64,000 nt of DNA. Source: Tetrastigma voinierianum (taxonomy: Eukaryota; Streptophyta; Magnoliopsida; Vitales; Vitaceae). Shown piece after piece: positions 1 through 13,037 of the stretch (position 1 is the first letter of the stretch; the number at the start of each line of letters is the position of its first letter). Both the position numbers and the translations under genes were made by a program. The stretch spans positions 1-64,000 of the forward strand of contig JAEQBH010004687.1 of the NCBI GenBank assembly GCA_016808115.1. The letters run 5' to 3'. Below the pieces are notes generated by a model. It did no database searches, had not been told where the DNA came from, and was given only the letters and a program-made list of their open reading frames with translations.

Positions 1-1730
1 AGTGCGGTCTGATATTTCAATTTAAACAAACATTCAGCAAATGCATGAATCTGCTGAATGTCTCTGTGACCAGCACTCAGATCCAGGCCCTCACAGGCTC
101 TCTCACTCGCCTAAAGCTCGTGTGCAGAATTTTTTAATTTATTAGTGGGCAACCCTCAGATGAATATATATGAGTTGAGTAGGTAGCTCAGCGGTTGATC
201 TATTCAAGTATTTAACTGGACTACCCTCAGATGGTCAGTATCATTTAGACCTTCTCAGCGGTTGATATATTCTTTAGTTTGTGGACTACCCTCCGATGAA
301 TAACCTCCATTTGGGCGCTCAGACGGTGTGATATATTCTTTAGTTTGTGGACTACCTCAGTGAATAAGTATCATTGGCGCTCAGACGGTTGAGTATACTT
401 ATTAGTTTGGACTACCCTCCAGATAATTTTGTTTTAATTGCCCTCAGAACCTTGTTTCTCGAAACAATCTCATGCACTCATTTCTATTTTATAGATTGAT
501 GATTTTATATAGATATATCTTATGGTTCAGATTGAGTTCAATCATGCAGTATATATACATGAATATATTTACATAAACCCCAAATCACACATCAAAATTA
601 AAACACTTGAGAATTTAATGATCATGCAGTAAGTTGTTTAGATCACTTTCAATGACCCCAAATCCACTTTCGCAATGTCATATATTTTTCAGAACCGCTA
701 TTAGGAATGTTCAAACCTCGTTTACTATTCCGAAAATCACAAACCTGGGTTACTTAAGTGATGCGAATTCCACGGCCATTCCATTACAAACGCCAAACAA
801 ACATTTAATACACGGTCAAACAAACCACACCCAAGCGACCATGGCGACTCATTTTTTTGCCAGCTCGAAAGAAAAACAACGCATAGTTGGATCCACACCA
901 ATTTGGGCGAGATCATCTGAAGCCATTCAGGCCTTTATCATCTCAGCGTACATTTGGCTGGCAATTTCTACACAAACAGCCCATGATTCGGTCGGCGACG
1001 AAAATCAGAAAGTTTACAATTGGTCCATGTTTTGAGACCACAAGGTCAGCAGCCCCTCACGGCCTCAAACTTCGCGAAACATCAAAAAAACACTTAAATG
1101 AGATGAGAATAAGTAGGGACTAAATCCTACCTCCTTGAGTTGTCAAAAACTGTAATCAAAGTCCTGTGCTGTCATGTAAATTTGTTACTCACTAACGCTC
1201 AGAAGGCATGAATTCAGGTCATTAAATCTTTTGAGAGAGTTTCTCTGTCTATAAACATTTCTCTCAACCTAGAAACTCAAATCACTCCCAATGGAAATCT
1301 TGTTTTTTGGTCTCTTTGTAATTGGGGAAGAGTGGCCATGTGCACTATTTTGGCTTATGGTGACTAAAATCAGTCCATATGCGAACTATGTCATAATTCT
1401 CGGATTTGATTTTGAAACTATCTAGGCCGTCGATTTTCATCATTTCTCTACTCAATACCTTGTGATTTTATGAGTACATCCTATATGTGACTTTCCGTCG
1501 CATCGAAAATCGGTTCATTGCGAAACACGATCGCACCAGAAAAACTATTGAGCTAAATTTATCTGGAAAAATTCTGAAGAATTTCACGTTGCTAACTTCA
1601 AATTCGCGGGCGATTCAACGGTACAATCCGTTCATCATAGAGATCTAAATTAAATTATAGGACTTAACGTAATTGCAATTTTGTAATCAGTGCGATTTTG
1701 CCACTTATTCAGTGAGAATTTCTCAGTTGT
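1..1730 (-). repeat. 3' LTR of E0, cut by window start
   Basis: Aligns by eye with 7263-8978: both start with AGTGCGGTCTGAT and share the iterated GACTACCCTC units, the stretch with CACACACCAAAATTA, and the terminal AATTTCTCAG-type start of the LTR read on the minus strand. About 450 bases of the LTR end (the counterpart of 6812-7262) lie before the window. Confidence 0.85.
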
Positions 1731-1745
1731 TCTCCCTCCTTAAAG
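1731..1745 (-). other. Polypurine tract of E0
   Basis: On the minus strand this reads CTTTAAGGAGGGAGA directly before the LTR start. It is the position of the plus-strand primer in LTR elements and matches the AGAAAGGGGAGAA tract of E1 at 41661-41673. Confidence 0.65.
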
Positions 1746-4700
1746 ATTTGCAATCAGAAAGTGAAACGGTCCATTATCAACACATGCATATGCAGGCATG
1801 CACTCTATACCACGCCATGTAAACTAATTAATTTTAAATCATAAATGACTAAACCATATATTAATCCACTAAAAACTAAGAAGGAGGATAGGTAACGCAT
1901 GTGTGCCAAACCCACACGTTGACTCCTCCACTCCACGATCTGCAGCCATAGCCTCTCACTATGCACACCTCACGGTCTTGTCATAAAACTGATCACGGCT
2001 ACGACATTTACCCTGGTCCCTCCCTCGAGGTCGAAATCGATTCCGACCTCGATATCCAGGCCCACCTCATGAGTTTGGATCACGAGTGTCTCTGGGCATG
2101 GAGGCATTAATCTCTCCGGGACACTGACATCTTTGGGCGTGCTTAGCTAAACGCCGTCATGAGGTGCTGCCACTCGAAATGTCTGAGTTCAATGAACCTA
2201 CGGCGATGGCTGCATCTTGACCTGACCACCTCTCTCTTAGGAAGGAATCACGCCGGGGAAGGCGACAGTCGCAACCTCGAACTCAAGATTCGGCGTCATT
2301 ACATCTATATAGCTCTTCTGCCCGGTGCACGGCGTGAAGGCGGCTATCATATCAAATACGCTACGGAGGGTTATGCTGATCAGAAATAGGTTGAGTGGTG
2401 GATCTCTACCACGCAGTTCCATCTGCGTGGAGCGAAACTTCCACTATGGCTCCATTTGATACCTCTGTAGATGCGCTATGTTATACTGCTTTGATAACTA
2501 TTGTTTGTGGGGCATTCCTAAGGAAGTAATTAATCCTCGCATGATCCGGACACATGTTCGCGGCAACTCTTCTGCTTGCCCGTATGTAATCCAGCACACG
2601 TAACCTACCGCGATACTTTACTTGGTGTGTAGCCGTGGCGCCTCTCGAGGTCACAATCAGCACGGCAATCAGTGAGGTATCGCGGCTCGTCCATGCCGTA
2701 CGCGTCGTCGGCTGAGGCGCGGGTCGACAACCTTGATGCAAGTTCCCGGCGGTACGGCCGAGCCTCGGAATTCTTTAGGCTCTACGCCAAACCAACTCTG
2801 GTGCGCGTGATAACTTTGTCCGTGTGTTTTCATCCAGCAGTTACATAACTCTTCGACACGCGGGCCTGCCTCTTGCATTCACTGATTCATTGTGGGTTTC
2901 GTTGGATGGCTAAGTCCTAAAAGCCAGATCAAACCACCATGCTCACCAAGAGTGGTGAATGGCCGTCTGTGCACCACCAGGACTCGGCGATGTTATCGTG
3001 CACCTGGCCTTGATAATCATAGTGTGACACCAGCTCCCGGTCGCCATGACGAATCGAGAGATCTCTCACTCATTATCCGAGCCTATCATGTCAACTCTCA
3101 CCACATCTAGGGAAGAACATCTATTCTGAAGCTCTAAGGCATAGCCCGCCTCTAAGCCTGATCCCACAAATGTCTTTTAGTTATGACGGCCGGCTGAGTC
3201 TCGGTCTTGTGACAGAGTCGTGACATTGACTCAATCATGTCAAGCGACATCCCTAGATAATCACGTCCGCACACTAAGTTCCTGTGTGGCGTCATGTCGA
3301 GCAGGCCTTTGCATCAAGACTCAGCTGTCACGTGGTGTTGGTGCACATGCATTGAAGTGAAACTGAGTTCTATCTAACCCTTACTAGAGATTATTTGGAG
3401 ATAAGCATATCTACTGCTCTCACATTAAAATTTGTGTTGTCGAGTGTGGGATCACTGTATACGGGGAAATCCCGTCCTCATATCAATCGTACTAAGTCTG
3501 AGAAACTGAATTGTAAATGGGAAGTTTTTCTTTCTTCTGAACTAGGAGAAAGGCGATCCTCCTCTTGTTACGACACCGTATTAAAGTGTTCCATTTGTGT
3601 CTCGACCTCTCTCGTAATTTACGAGGCATCTGACCATGAAGTCCATGTCGTGGTGTCTCTGATCACATCTGAATGGACAACGAGTAATTCTGCCATCTCT
3701 GCGTGGCCGAAGTAATCCGCTAATTAATCCTGAAGTTGACATTCGATCTCCAGGCTCATCAACCTCAAGCCTTCTCTGGGTTATTGACCAGCTCACGTCT
3801 TGGCTTTGCATTGTCCCAATCTCACCAGGCTAGCCCAACTGCTTTTATGGACTTGGCGTCTGGCTGATGGTCTCTTGGCGAACATGTAATCCTCAAGTGA
3901 TACTCATGCTCCCACTTTCAGCACAGGAATTAGTCCGAGATGTCATCCACGAAGACTCGACAAGCCCGATCTGACCTATGGGTTTGGAACATCTGCTGGA
4001 ATCAAGTGAATTACCGTGCGCGCGTGCGATCAATCCGAGGGCATCACGAAGTAAGCTGAAGAAGTGCCCGTCGGAAAAGTGCAGCGACTCTTAGGGATAT
4101 CGTATTCAATCTCGGTGATGTAACGGTCTGGTCTATCTTACCAGGGTAGACTCGCTCTCTCTCTTGATCAAATAAATCATTGATCTGGTACAATGATCTG
4201 GAATTCTTTGATTGTAACCTGCAATTCAGTTGCCTATAGTCAATGCAAGTGAAGGGTCTTGTCCTTCCTTTTCGCATGACAAGAAACCATGGTGAAATTA
4301 ACAGGTCTCAATAGGCCCTTAATCACGTGGTCTGTCAGTGGACTCGGGACTCTCACAACTAAACGATTTGCCATCTTAGATTCGCAGAGATGGATAGAAA
4401 TGCCCGGTGTAGCTTTAAGATAAGAAACCCGCTCTATGTTTGGAGATGATCCAGTTGAAGCTCATGGAAAAATATTGCGTGCATCGCAAACCATAGGGTG
4501 GATCTGAGTGCCTCTTTTATAGTCCTCTGGGAGTAGGCTCATTGCTTGACCCATGTGTCTATTTGGACTGTATCACCAAGTCACAGAGTGATATCTGTCA
4601 TGTCCATACGAAATACCACAGGCTGCGATCTGCAGTGAGTGGGTGCTCTCTTTAACTCTGTCAGATGTGCCTGTCAAGCGTAGACCCAGTCCATCTGAGG

Positions 4701-5215
4701 ATGACTTCAGAGCTCCCCCGACATGTCCCGCAGTCCGCGATTCCACGGTGAAGTCAGGATCTCCAGTTCGCAACCTCTGAGCATATCCATCCTGTCTCAT
4801 ACAATGCACAGGGAGGCTCAAATCTGAGACCTCTCATGGCGATTCTCTGCGAGGATTCGCACGCACCACCCTATTTGGGGCTTCATTCTCAACTGACACA
4901 TTGATGCAAATGGGTGTGCGTCGGAGGTAACCTCTTGCGCCTCTAACTTTACAATCTGCATGAGCCAATAGTGGAATCCACCTTGGAATCTTTCCCATAC
5001 ATGAATGTGGAGGGATGATGCTAACACTAAACCTCTATGAGAGGTTGCCCGGATCTTCACTGTCTAGCCTATACTGCTGTGTATAACATTAGTTCTGCTC
5101 TTCTCTAAGGCCTCGGCAAAAAGTAAGTGATCCAAACCTTGATTATTACTTTGACCGGTGCCATTGGGCGTTCTAATCACCCGCCCTCTGTATTTGCGAT
5201 AAACATACGTATGAG
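1746..5215 (-). pseudogene. E0 gag-pol remnant (gag, RT, RNase H, integrase with chromoviral C-terminus)
   Basis: Coding remnant of a Ty3/gypsy polyprotein (capsid, then reverse transcriptase, RNase H and integrase). The likely gag start is near 5200, where the minus strand has the AGAGGGCGGG stretch that matches the gag start of E1 at 38131. Reverse transcriptase is recognisable at 4277-4044 from CIDYRQLN followed by an LFDQ motif, both typical of Ty3 RT. Weaker RNase H/integrase-like pieces follow from 3810 to about 2200. The far 3' end (2150-1900) resembles the chromovirus C-terminus that is clearer in E5. Short frames of 60-90 codons alternate between phases throughout, so the gene is dead or the consensus sequence is noisy. 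Gag and integrase limits are inferred from E1 and E5. Confidence 0.7.
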
Positions 5216-6795
5216 GTGTCAACTGCATTTCGTTAACTAGCGTGCGTAACGATAGACTCGACAACCACTTCAGAGCGACGGTTCGTTTCAAGTGGTGTAG
5301 CTCAGTTCCACGCCCACTTGGATTAGTTTTATTCAATAAGGTTCTTAACTTTCTTGTTCATTCGGTGCCAAAGATCACTGAGTGTTAGAAATCTAACCAG
5401 CGTTCTGCACTACCTCATTACACCATCGTATAATTTAAATGCATAACTAGTGTAATCACCATTTCAAGGCTGGTAGTTAAATCATCTACGAGTATAAGAA
5501 GGCGCAACCATTTGAGACACTAATCATACATAACTCAGGTATGCTTCAATCATTTAGTTTAAAATATTGTTTTCAACAAAATTTTATTTTCAAAAATTTT
5601 ATTTTTGAAATTTTAATACAGAAAAATTATCAAATTATTTAGTTTATTTGATTTATTTGAATTTAATAATGAAAATTTTTCGAAAAATTTTATTTTACAA
5701 TGAACGGTGTTCATTTGGTGACTCAGGAAAAAGCGAGTCAAAGCGGATCGAAAATGGGCGAGTGCACCCAGGGTTACCGCACGACCCGAGCCATTTCGGC
5801 GCCAGGTAGCGCCAGGGTAGCAGCCGAGAAGCGCGCCTGCCTGCCGCTCACTTCCAGTGCGCTGCGCCAGCCTCACCGTGCGCTGCGCATTGCTTTGCAC
5901 TGCGCCCTCTCTCCACGCCCGTATTTCTTTGCCCGCCTGCGCTGTCGCCCCAGCGCTGCGCCCCGGCGCCCGGCCGCGCTTCGATCGCGCGCCCGCACGC
6001 TCTCACGCTAACCGCCGCCGCTTCGGCGCCGGCGCGCGCCTCTGGCTTCCGATGGCGGTAGCCGTTGATGCGCGCGAAAAATTTTTTCCTTATTATTATT
6101 ATTATTATTTTCGATTATTTCCGGCCGGTGGAAATCACTAAATGTGTATTATTTTTTCATTTTTCTGGACACTCGAATAAATTTTAAAAAAATTATTTTA
6201 CCCCATTTTCTTGATTGTACCACTTGTAAGATCTTCAGAAAATTATTTTCGCCGTCATTTTTTTCATTAGTAGCCTTCCTTGCTACTTCAAAAAATTTCA
6301 GCCATGAAATTTTAGTTATTTATCTTGTCTGTGAAATAATTTTCTAGTTTTCCTGAAACCCACACTAATCATCCCAGCTGAGCTCTTGATATCCCGGTTC
6401 TGTTGCAGACCATTTACCAAAAAAAATTTTAAAATAACTTGTTCTCACTAATCCTAGTGTTCAACATTTTAGTTTATTTTGTCTAGAATTGCTATCACCG
6501 CACACAATCCAAACACAACACATGATCAATCAACATGTTATAACATCAATCATACCATCACATGATCACAATCAAAACACATGCGGTCATTCTAATTTCT
6601 CTCGTGCCTTCCTAGGTAATCTCATACCTAACCTACATCATACCACCTGCAGGTGAGTGATGTTCTTCTCGGCTCCCTTAGCTCAAGCTCAAATCCTCCA
6701 TCCATAGAGTTTCCACTACCTAGATTCCATCAAACACCTAGTGGTGATGGGAGGGAGGGGGGGTGGGTGCCCAAACTCCTGATGTCGTATACCTA
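5216..6795 (-). other. E0 untranslated leader
   Basis: Lies between the primer-binding site and gag and matches the leaders of E1 (36034-38130) and E6 (63305-64000), including the CACCACTAGGTGTGG-type stretch and the ATTACCTAGG stretch near 6610 and 6720. It holds AT-rich sequence, an ATT microsatellite near 6092-6110 and a GC-rich island (5700-6065). No gag-pol reading frame is seen in it. Confidence 0.7.
5700..6065. other. GC-rich island in E0 leader, with an antisense open frame
   Basis: A sharp GC-rich block in AT-rich flanks. Relative to the element, the antisense (window plus) strand is open from an ATG at 5700 to 6011 (103 codons; arginine-, alanine- and proline-rich). The E1 island (37283-37545) sits at the same place, is also open on the antisense strand, and shares the sequence around the ATG (ACAATGAAC, then GTTCATTTGGTGACTCAG). 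The rest of the two blocks is only loosely alike. Low-complexity composition favours an open frame by chance, so I do not call a gene. Confidence 0.5.
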
Positions 6796-6808
6796 GCTCA
6801 AATGCAAG
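6796..6808 (-). other. E0 primer-binding site (tRNA-iMet type, degenerate)
   Basis: Located directly inside the 5' LTR end. The bases are corrupted, but the position and flanks match the better-preserved sites in E1 (36022-36033) and E6 (63293-63304), which resemble TGGTATCAGAGC. Confidence 0.5.
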
Positions 6809-6811
6809 GCA

Positions 6812-8975
6812 TGACCTTCCTTGTAGAGTCCCGTTGACTACCGTCAACCCACGGAGCCACAAGTGGAGAGTCGGGTTGCAGCGCCACCCCCCAAAATCGG
6901 GCGAGTCCTCCTTTTGTACGGGGCTCTGCAGAATACAAACCTAATACTCAAACTGTCCCGATCAACAATATATGCAATATATACGTATCTGACCACTTGG
7001 GCCCATCGGTATACTCAACACATATATCAAACTATATCCAATAGTTTCAAGGTTAATATGTTTTTAACCCTTGCTCTGATACATACATTAAAATTAGAAT
7101 TCTAATGCAGCCTTTGTAAATCAAAGCCTGGCAGGCTTTCTTCTAATACAACCTCGGAGCGGCAAGATCTCCTCCATAGCTCTTGCACCTGCAAAGGGGG
7201 ATCACGACGGGGTGAGCTAAAAAGCTCGATGGGAGAATGCCCACTAGAGTGAATACTCGCCACTAAGTGCGGTCTGATGTTCCAATTTGTAAACATTCAA
7301 GCAAATGCATGATCCTGCTTGAATGTCGTGACCAACTCGGATCCAGGAGCCCTCGCTGAAGCTCTCTCACCGCTTTAAGCCTCGTATGAGAAATTATTAA
7401 TTTATTAGTGGGCAACCCTCCGGTAGATATATATGATTCATTTCCAGTGATTGATATATATTAATTGTTAATGGACTACCCTCAGATGAATAAATGTCAG
7501 GCTGGGCCGCTCAGAGCGGTTGATATATTGTACTGATTTGTGGACTACCCTCAGATCAATTAAATATCAAGTATGGGCCGCTCAGACGGTTGATATATTA
7601 TTTGTTTGGACTACCCTCAAGATAAGGCATTTACATTTTAGACTACCCTCAGAGACCTTGACTTTCTCTAGACTCATCTCATGCACTCATTCCTACATTC
7701 TAGGATTGTTCCGTTGCATATGGAATGCATGTATGTCGAGTTCAATTAGGTTTAAATCACATGCAAATATATAAGAATATATTTACATAAAACTTAAATC
7801 ACACACCAAAATTAGCTCACTGGGTTAATGATCATACACATCAGGCTCTAATTTAAATCACTCTACCAACACGTACTTTCACACGAAAATATATATTTTT
7901 AGAACACTATTCCAGAATAGCAAACCTGCATTATTCCTGAATCATTAGAAAACACCTGGGCTCAATTTAGGCGAACCCAAGAATTCACGGCCATTCCCAC
8001 CCAAAGCATACCTCAAGCAAACATTTAATAATAAATTAAACAAACCACACCCAAACAGCCCATGAAAGCACCACGCGTACCTGGCCCAAAGAAACCCGTG
8101 ATCAATTCTGGCCCCATATTCAAAGGGATGTGCATCATGCGGCCCATTCCCCCGACCTTTATCATCTCAAACATGCATTTTAAATGACAATCACCTTAAT
8201 AATAAACAAATTTCCACTTCGCTTCCGGCAAATACGCGCCAACCCAAAAATCCCAAGAAAATCCCACAATTCGTCCCATGTTTTCGGGATCGACCAAACG
8301 GTCCCTCACGGCCTCAAACCAACCGAAACATAAAAACACTTAAACGAGTAAAACTCAAGTAAAGGGGCAAAATCCTACCTCTCGTAGTTGTCAAAACCGC
8401 AAACTGGTCCACGCCAGAGCCCGCTTCCACGTGTAATTATTTTCCCTTCTGCCCCTCGAAGACCGCCAACGCCCCAGATCAGATCTTTAGAGAGTCTCTA
8501 GTGATCTCACCTCACTATCCCTGACTGCATCCCCCAGCGGAAATCAGGCGGTTCAGTCCCCCAACAGGAAGACTCACACCATCTTAGCCTGCACCTAAAA
8601 CCCAACTACAATGACTCCCACAGACCTCATTCTCATTTGATTTTCTGCACTATCCTGGCCACGTCACACTTTCATCATTTCACCATACCACCTACGGTAC
8701 ATGAAAGCACATGCTATATGTGACTTTCATGATCGAAAATCTGGCCATCTTAATTCAATCGATGCCCTCAAAAACGTGTTGACTCCGACCGTCCTTCCTT
8801 TAAAATTACGAAATTTTACGTGCTAAATGATTTCGTGAGACGATCTCCAACTACATAACCGCTTCATCATCTGAGATCTAGAGAATTAATTACTGACTTT
8901 TTAACCGTAATTACAATTTTGTAATCAAAATTACTTATTTGCTCCTTATTCCGTAAATTGAAATTTCTAAGTCTT

Positions 8976-8978
<3 letters not shown>
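6812..8978 (-). repeat. 5' LTR of E0 (~2.17 kb, subfamily A)
   Basis: Read on the minus strand it starts TGTAAGACTTAGAAA at 8978 and ends close to 6812 at a damaged CGTCA terminus. It contains the conserved LTR landmarks: an inverted AGAGAG/CTCTCT motif near 8490, an A/T-rich middle, and iterated units with the core GACTACCCTC between about 7410 and 7650. LTR length is close to the two E1 LTRs (about 2.07 kb). Confidence 0.85.

Positions 8979-9067
<89 letters not shown>
8979..9067. repeat. (TA)n then (TG)n microsatellite
   Basis: About 70 bases of pure TA dinucleotides followed by about 20 of TG, wedged between the outer end of E0 and the solo LTR. Short IYIY open frames over it are translation of the repeat, not genes. 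Confidence 0.97.
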
Positions 9068-9071
<4 letters not shown>

Positions 9072-11434
9072 ACGCCCCAAAACCCGGAGGTCCGTTGACT
9101 ACCCGTCAACTCCGCTATCATAAGTGGAGGCTCAAGCTGACGCCACTTTAGAAAATCCAGCAGAAATTTTGTACTGAGCCTACCCAAATACAATACCCGC
9201 AAATACCGTCTCAAACAAATTCAATATACGCACATATATCCAATACGCAACTCGACCCATAAATGCACTCAATATACAACTATATACCCAATAGTTACAA
9301 GAGTTCAATCGCTTTTATTCTCATACTACATATATATTAAAATACTAATTTTTAATACATGTAATTATCATCAATGCCAAAGCCACAATCCAAATTTTCT
9401 TCTAATCTCGCCCCAGATCTAGCCATCCCTCGCAAGACGCTCCATGTACCAGACAGCTGGGTCCTGACGACGGGGTGAGCTAGCTCAAGAGGGAGAATCG
9501 CCCCTGCCGGGCTACTCTCACCACCCAAGCAAAGGTACGTCCAAATTAAACACACACTCAAGTAAATACGTGATCCTACTTGAATGTCTACATGATCACC
9601 CCATGTCACGATCCTCACCGACTCACTCACACTTGCCTAAGCCATGTATGAGAGAAAATAACATTTTCAAAAACTTTGTTCTTGAAAATATACCACCGAA
9701 ATATTCAGAAAATACGGGACTACCCTCCGAGGTGAATTGGTTGGTGAGCTCCTAAATGGGGCCATGGTCCTCATCCGCGACCGTCGCCCATCTCCCAACC
9801 CAATTCCCTCCTAATATCATCCTTTGAAATTCCTTTCGCACCATATCCGTTTATAAAATACCTTGTCATGCACTCACACCTAACTCTAGGTTACCTAAAG
9901 GCATATGAAAATGCATTATGCCATTTTCAAAACCATTTACACACATGACAATATGCATAGTTTTCAATCAACTACAATTACACTCATGTAATTTAACACA
10001 TCACTATCACCCAATGTAGCTCACTGAAGCAACTCATAAGTAATCATCATTTCCAACGGCTTATAACATACTCCTAATTCCATGTAATTGTGTCATTGAA
10101 CTCAACACATTAAAATAATGTCTTAACCTATCTAGTTCCACACATATCAAGCCATCTGCTTCATACAATTTCGCTACTGCCAAACATGCACAATTCATCC
10201 ATTTCATTGACAAACCCGGACTATTTTTACAAATTAAAACAGAGCAAGTGGGTCAGCTCCACTGGCACCATTATCTTCCTACATCGGTTCCTCTTGATGG
10301 AACCGATTTCCATTCCCACCCGGCCTCCTAATCACTAAAGCATAATTTATTCAATAAATTATCACAAAACACCCTACCCGGGGCCCCTAAAATAGGGTGC
10401 GGGTCAGCTCCACGGCAAATTTCACTCCATCCTACATCGTTCCAATTTTTGAAACCGATTTCCATAGCTATTCCCAGTCTCATACATACCAACATAGAAT
10501 TTAATGCATAAATTCCACACACCGCCCCACAACAGCTTCTCTCGATCGTCACGGACAGCCCAAAATCTCCATAATTCATTCATGTTTTAGGATCGATCAA
10601 CAACCCATTTCCTGATTTATTCACATCAAGCACATGATTTGTGCTGTACTCCTGAATTAAAGACCCAAACCGCCCTTAAAATTCCGGGGCGTCACGCCAT
10701 CTCCACAAATCTCAAAAATTTAACACTGGCCCTAAGTTTTGGGATCGATCAAACGGCCTCACTACCCAAACTAACCGAAACATCGAAAAACCCTGTAATG
10801 GAATAAAACGCAAGGCAGTGAGAAAATCCTACCTCTTGAGTTGTCAAAACTCGCAAACCCGAGGTCCACGCGTAGCTCGCTCCGCTGCAGAACGTTCCTG
10901 CCCAAGCCCCAACTTCCATTCTTCTGAGATTTTTAGAGAGAAGTTTCTCTAAAGAAATTCAAAAAATGGCTTCTGACCAAAAATCTGGTTCTCACGTTTT
11001 ACTACCTTCTTATTGGAGAAGAAGCACTGTAACAGCTTTTTGTCTCCTGCTGACTTCAAAACTTTTCCAAACCGACCGTTATGTCCTTCTTTTACCAGAT
11101 TTGATATTCTAAGACTACCTCTGGGTCCATTTTCATCATTTCTCTTACTCATACCACTTACGGTATATGAAAGACTGCTATTTGTGCCTTTCTTCGCATA
11201 GAAAATCGATTTACGGCACCCAAACCGTGATGCCTCGAAAAACGGTCGACCGACCGTCTTCAAGAAATTGCGAAATTTTACGTGCTAACTAGGATTTCTC
11301 GAGACGATTCCAACCCGCATAACCGCTATCCGAGATTCAGAGAATTAATTACTGATTTTAACTCGTAATTAAAATTCTCAGAATCAAAATTACGTTTGCC
11401 CTTATTCCATGTAAATTGAATTTCTGCCCTTACA
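9068..11434 (-). mobile_element. Solo LTR, subfamily B (~2.37 kb)
   Basis: Starts at the window left with TGTGACGCCCCAAAACCC (the LTR end read backwards) and stops at TTACA at 11434 (LTR start TGTAAGGG on the minus strand). No PBS, PPT or coding sequence adjoins it, so it is a solo LTR. Its middle (about 9700-10120) matches the reverse complement of 48780-49130, placing both in one subfamily distinct from E0/E1. It sits in TA/TG microsatellite DNA, which hides any target-site duplication. Confidence 0.85.
10236..10555. repeat. ~160-bp tandem duplication inside the solo LTR
   Basis: Two adjacent copies begin GTGGGTCAGCTCCAC and GTGCGGGTCAGCTCCAC and share CCTACATCG, GAAACCGATTTCCAT and the AATTTAT/AATTTAA stretch. 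The first copy also contains an inverted repeat, ATCGGTTCC / GGAACCGAT. Confidence 0.75.
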
Positions 11435-11448
11435 ATATATATATATAG

Positions 11449-11518
<70 letters not shown>

Positions 11519-11530
11519 CTATATATAGAT

Positions 11531-11582
<52 letters not shown>

Positions 11583-11664
11583 TATATAAATCTATATATC
11601 TATATATATAAATATCTATATATAGATTTATATATATAGATATATACATAATTATATATATAGA

Positions 11665-11738
<74 letters not shown>

Positions 11739-12880
11739 TAAATTTATATAGTTAGCCTATATATATAATATGTATATCTATATATACATATCTATATATA
11801 TATATATACATATCTATATATATATATATAGATATATAAAATTCATATATCTATATATATAGATGTATATACATTATCTTTAATATATAGATGTATATAG
11901 ATATATCTATAAATAGATATAGATATGGGAGTTAAGAGAGTATAGATATATAAATCTTATATATAGATATCTATATATATATATAAATATATATAAATCT
12001 ATAAATATATAAATCTATATACATCTATAATCTATATACATCTATATATATATAAATATCTATATATAGATTTCTATATATATAGATATATACATAATTA
12101 TATATATAGATAACTATATATATATATATATATATATAAATCTATATAGTTATCTATATTATCTATATATATAAATATGTATATATCTATATATACATAT
12201 CTATATATACATATCTATATATATATATATATACATATCTATATATATATATATAGATATATAAAATTCATATATCTATATATATAGATGTATATACATA
12301 TTCAATGATGAGATGTGCATATGATGATATTCACATAGATGATGAGCATATAGATAAGCACACTTTAATATGAAAAGAGTAGATATAACTGGTAAATAGA
12401 GTATAAAAAAAGAAAAAGATATATAAATTCTGTTATAGATAGTCTATATATATATATATGTACTTATAAAAGTGTCCAGTAAACAGGTCTTATATAGATA
12501 GTGAATATATATGGTATCTATATATGAATTTTTGTATGGCAGATATCATGAAAGTGATCTACAAGATGATGCAGATGCTCTGTTATATCGATAGATGATA
12601 TACTATATACATAACACAGATATGTTAGATGTCCATATATAGTCTTATATATGATATATGCATGAAAATATATATATAGTATGGTATATATATATAAGTA
12701 TATATATATATATATATTTGAAACAACAGTCAGTCTCATATAAGATATTGGAATCAAAGATTATGTTTAAGATGTTATCATCCATCCAATATTTAATGGT
12801 TCAGGATTATCGTCAAAATTTATATATTATCTGATGGACTATTTAATAAAATGAAATAAGATGGACTTAACAATGAAATG
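11435..12880. repeat. TA-rich compound microsatellite, left flank of viral array
   Basis: Mostly TA dinucleotides broken by ATAGAT, ATCTAT, TACATA and AAATAT variants, giving many short palindromes. It degrades after about 12300 into mixed A/T-rich sequence. 12760-12880 is a transition to the pararetrovirus leader. The IYIY-type open frames here are artefacts of the repeat. Confidence 0.9.
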
Positions 12881-13027
12881 ATTATGTCTGAACTGAATTT
12901 GATTAATCTGAAAGTCCATAACTTGAGTTGTTCGAACTGAAAGCTTACAGTTATCGTTGATAAAAGGCTCTCGAAGTTTCCCAACCCTTCTCACTCAACT
13001 TATCCCGCTCTAACCAAGCAGACATCC

Positions 13028-13037
13028 TCCTTATATA
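13028..13037 (-). promoter_or_regulatory. Pararetrovirus TATA box, copy 1
   Basis: Minus strand TATATAAGGA, the form of TATA box seen in caulimovirus full-length transcript promoters. Upstream (13040-13600) is GA/CT-rich and carries repeated AAGAGAC/GAAGAG motifs and an AAG-rich stretch like viral enhancers. The same block recurs at 20345-20930 and 53172-53690. Confidence 0.75.

Larger units (their letters stand above)
1..8978 (-). mobile_element. E0: Ty3/gypsy chromovirus-type LTR retrotransposon, nearly complete
   Basis: The element reads right to left: 5' LTR (6812-8978), primer-binding site (about 6796-6808), long leader with a GC-rich island, degenerate gag-pol (about 5215-1900), polypurine tract (1731-1745) and 3' LTR (1730 leftwards past the window start). 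The same order, LTR sequence and leader recur in E1 (33946-43742), which supports these limits. The internal region is about 5.1 kb. The LTR begins TGTAAGAC and the family LTR ends GGGGCGTCACA, the TG...CA ends expected of LTRs. RT residues CIDYRQLN can be read on the minus strand near 4240. No uninterrupted gag-pol frame remains. The right end abuts a TA microsatellite, so the target-site duplication cannot be read there. Confidence 0.85.

Noticed and set aside
634..1123. Plus-strand frames of 133 and 78 codons at the window start
   Set aside because: They lie inside the E0 LTR; the frames are not kept in the other LTR copies.
5700..6141. GC-rich proline/arginine frames as a host gene
   Set aside because: They lie in a retrotransposon leader, have low-complexity composition, and show no motif or splice pattern. 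Kept only as a finding.
8867..9214. Open frames rich in isoleucine/tyrosine (also at 11326-11649, 12518-12757, 36879-37556, 36968-37186)
   Set aside because: They are translations of TA microsatellites with random flanks.
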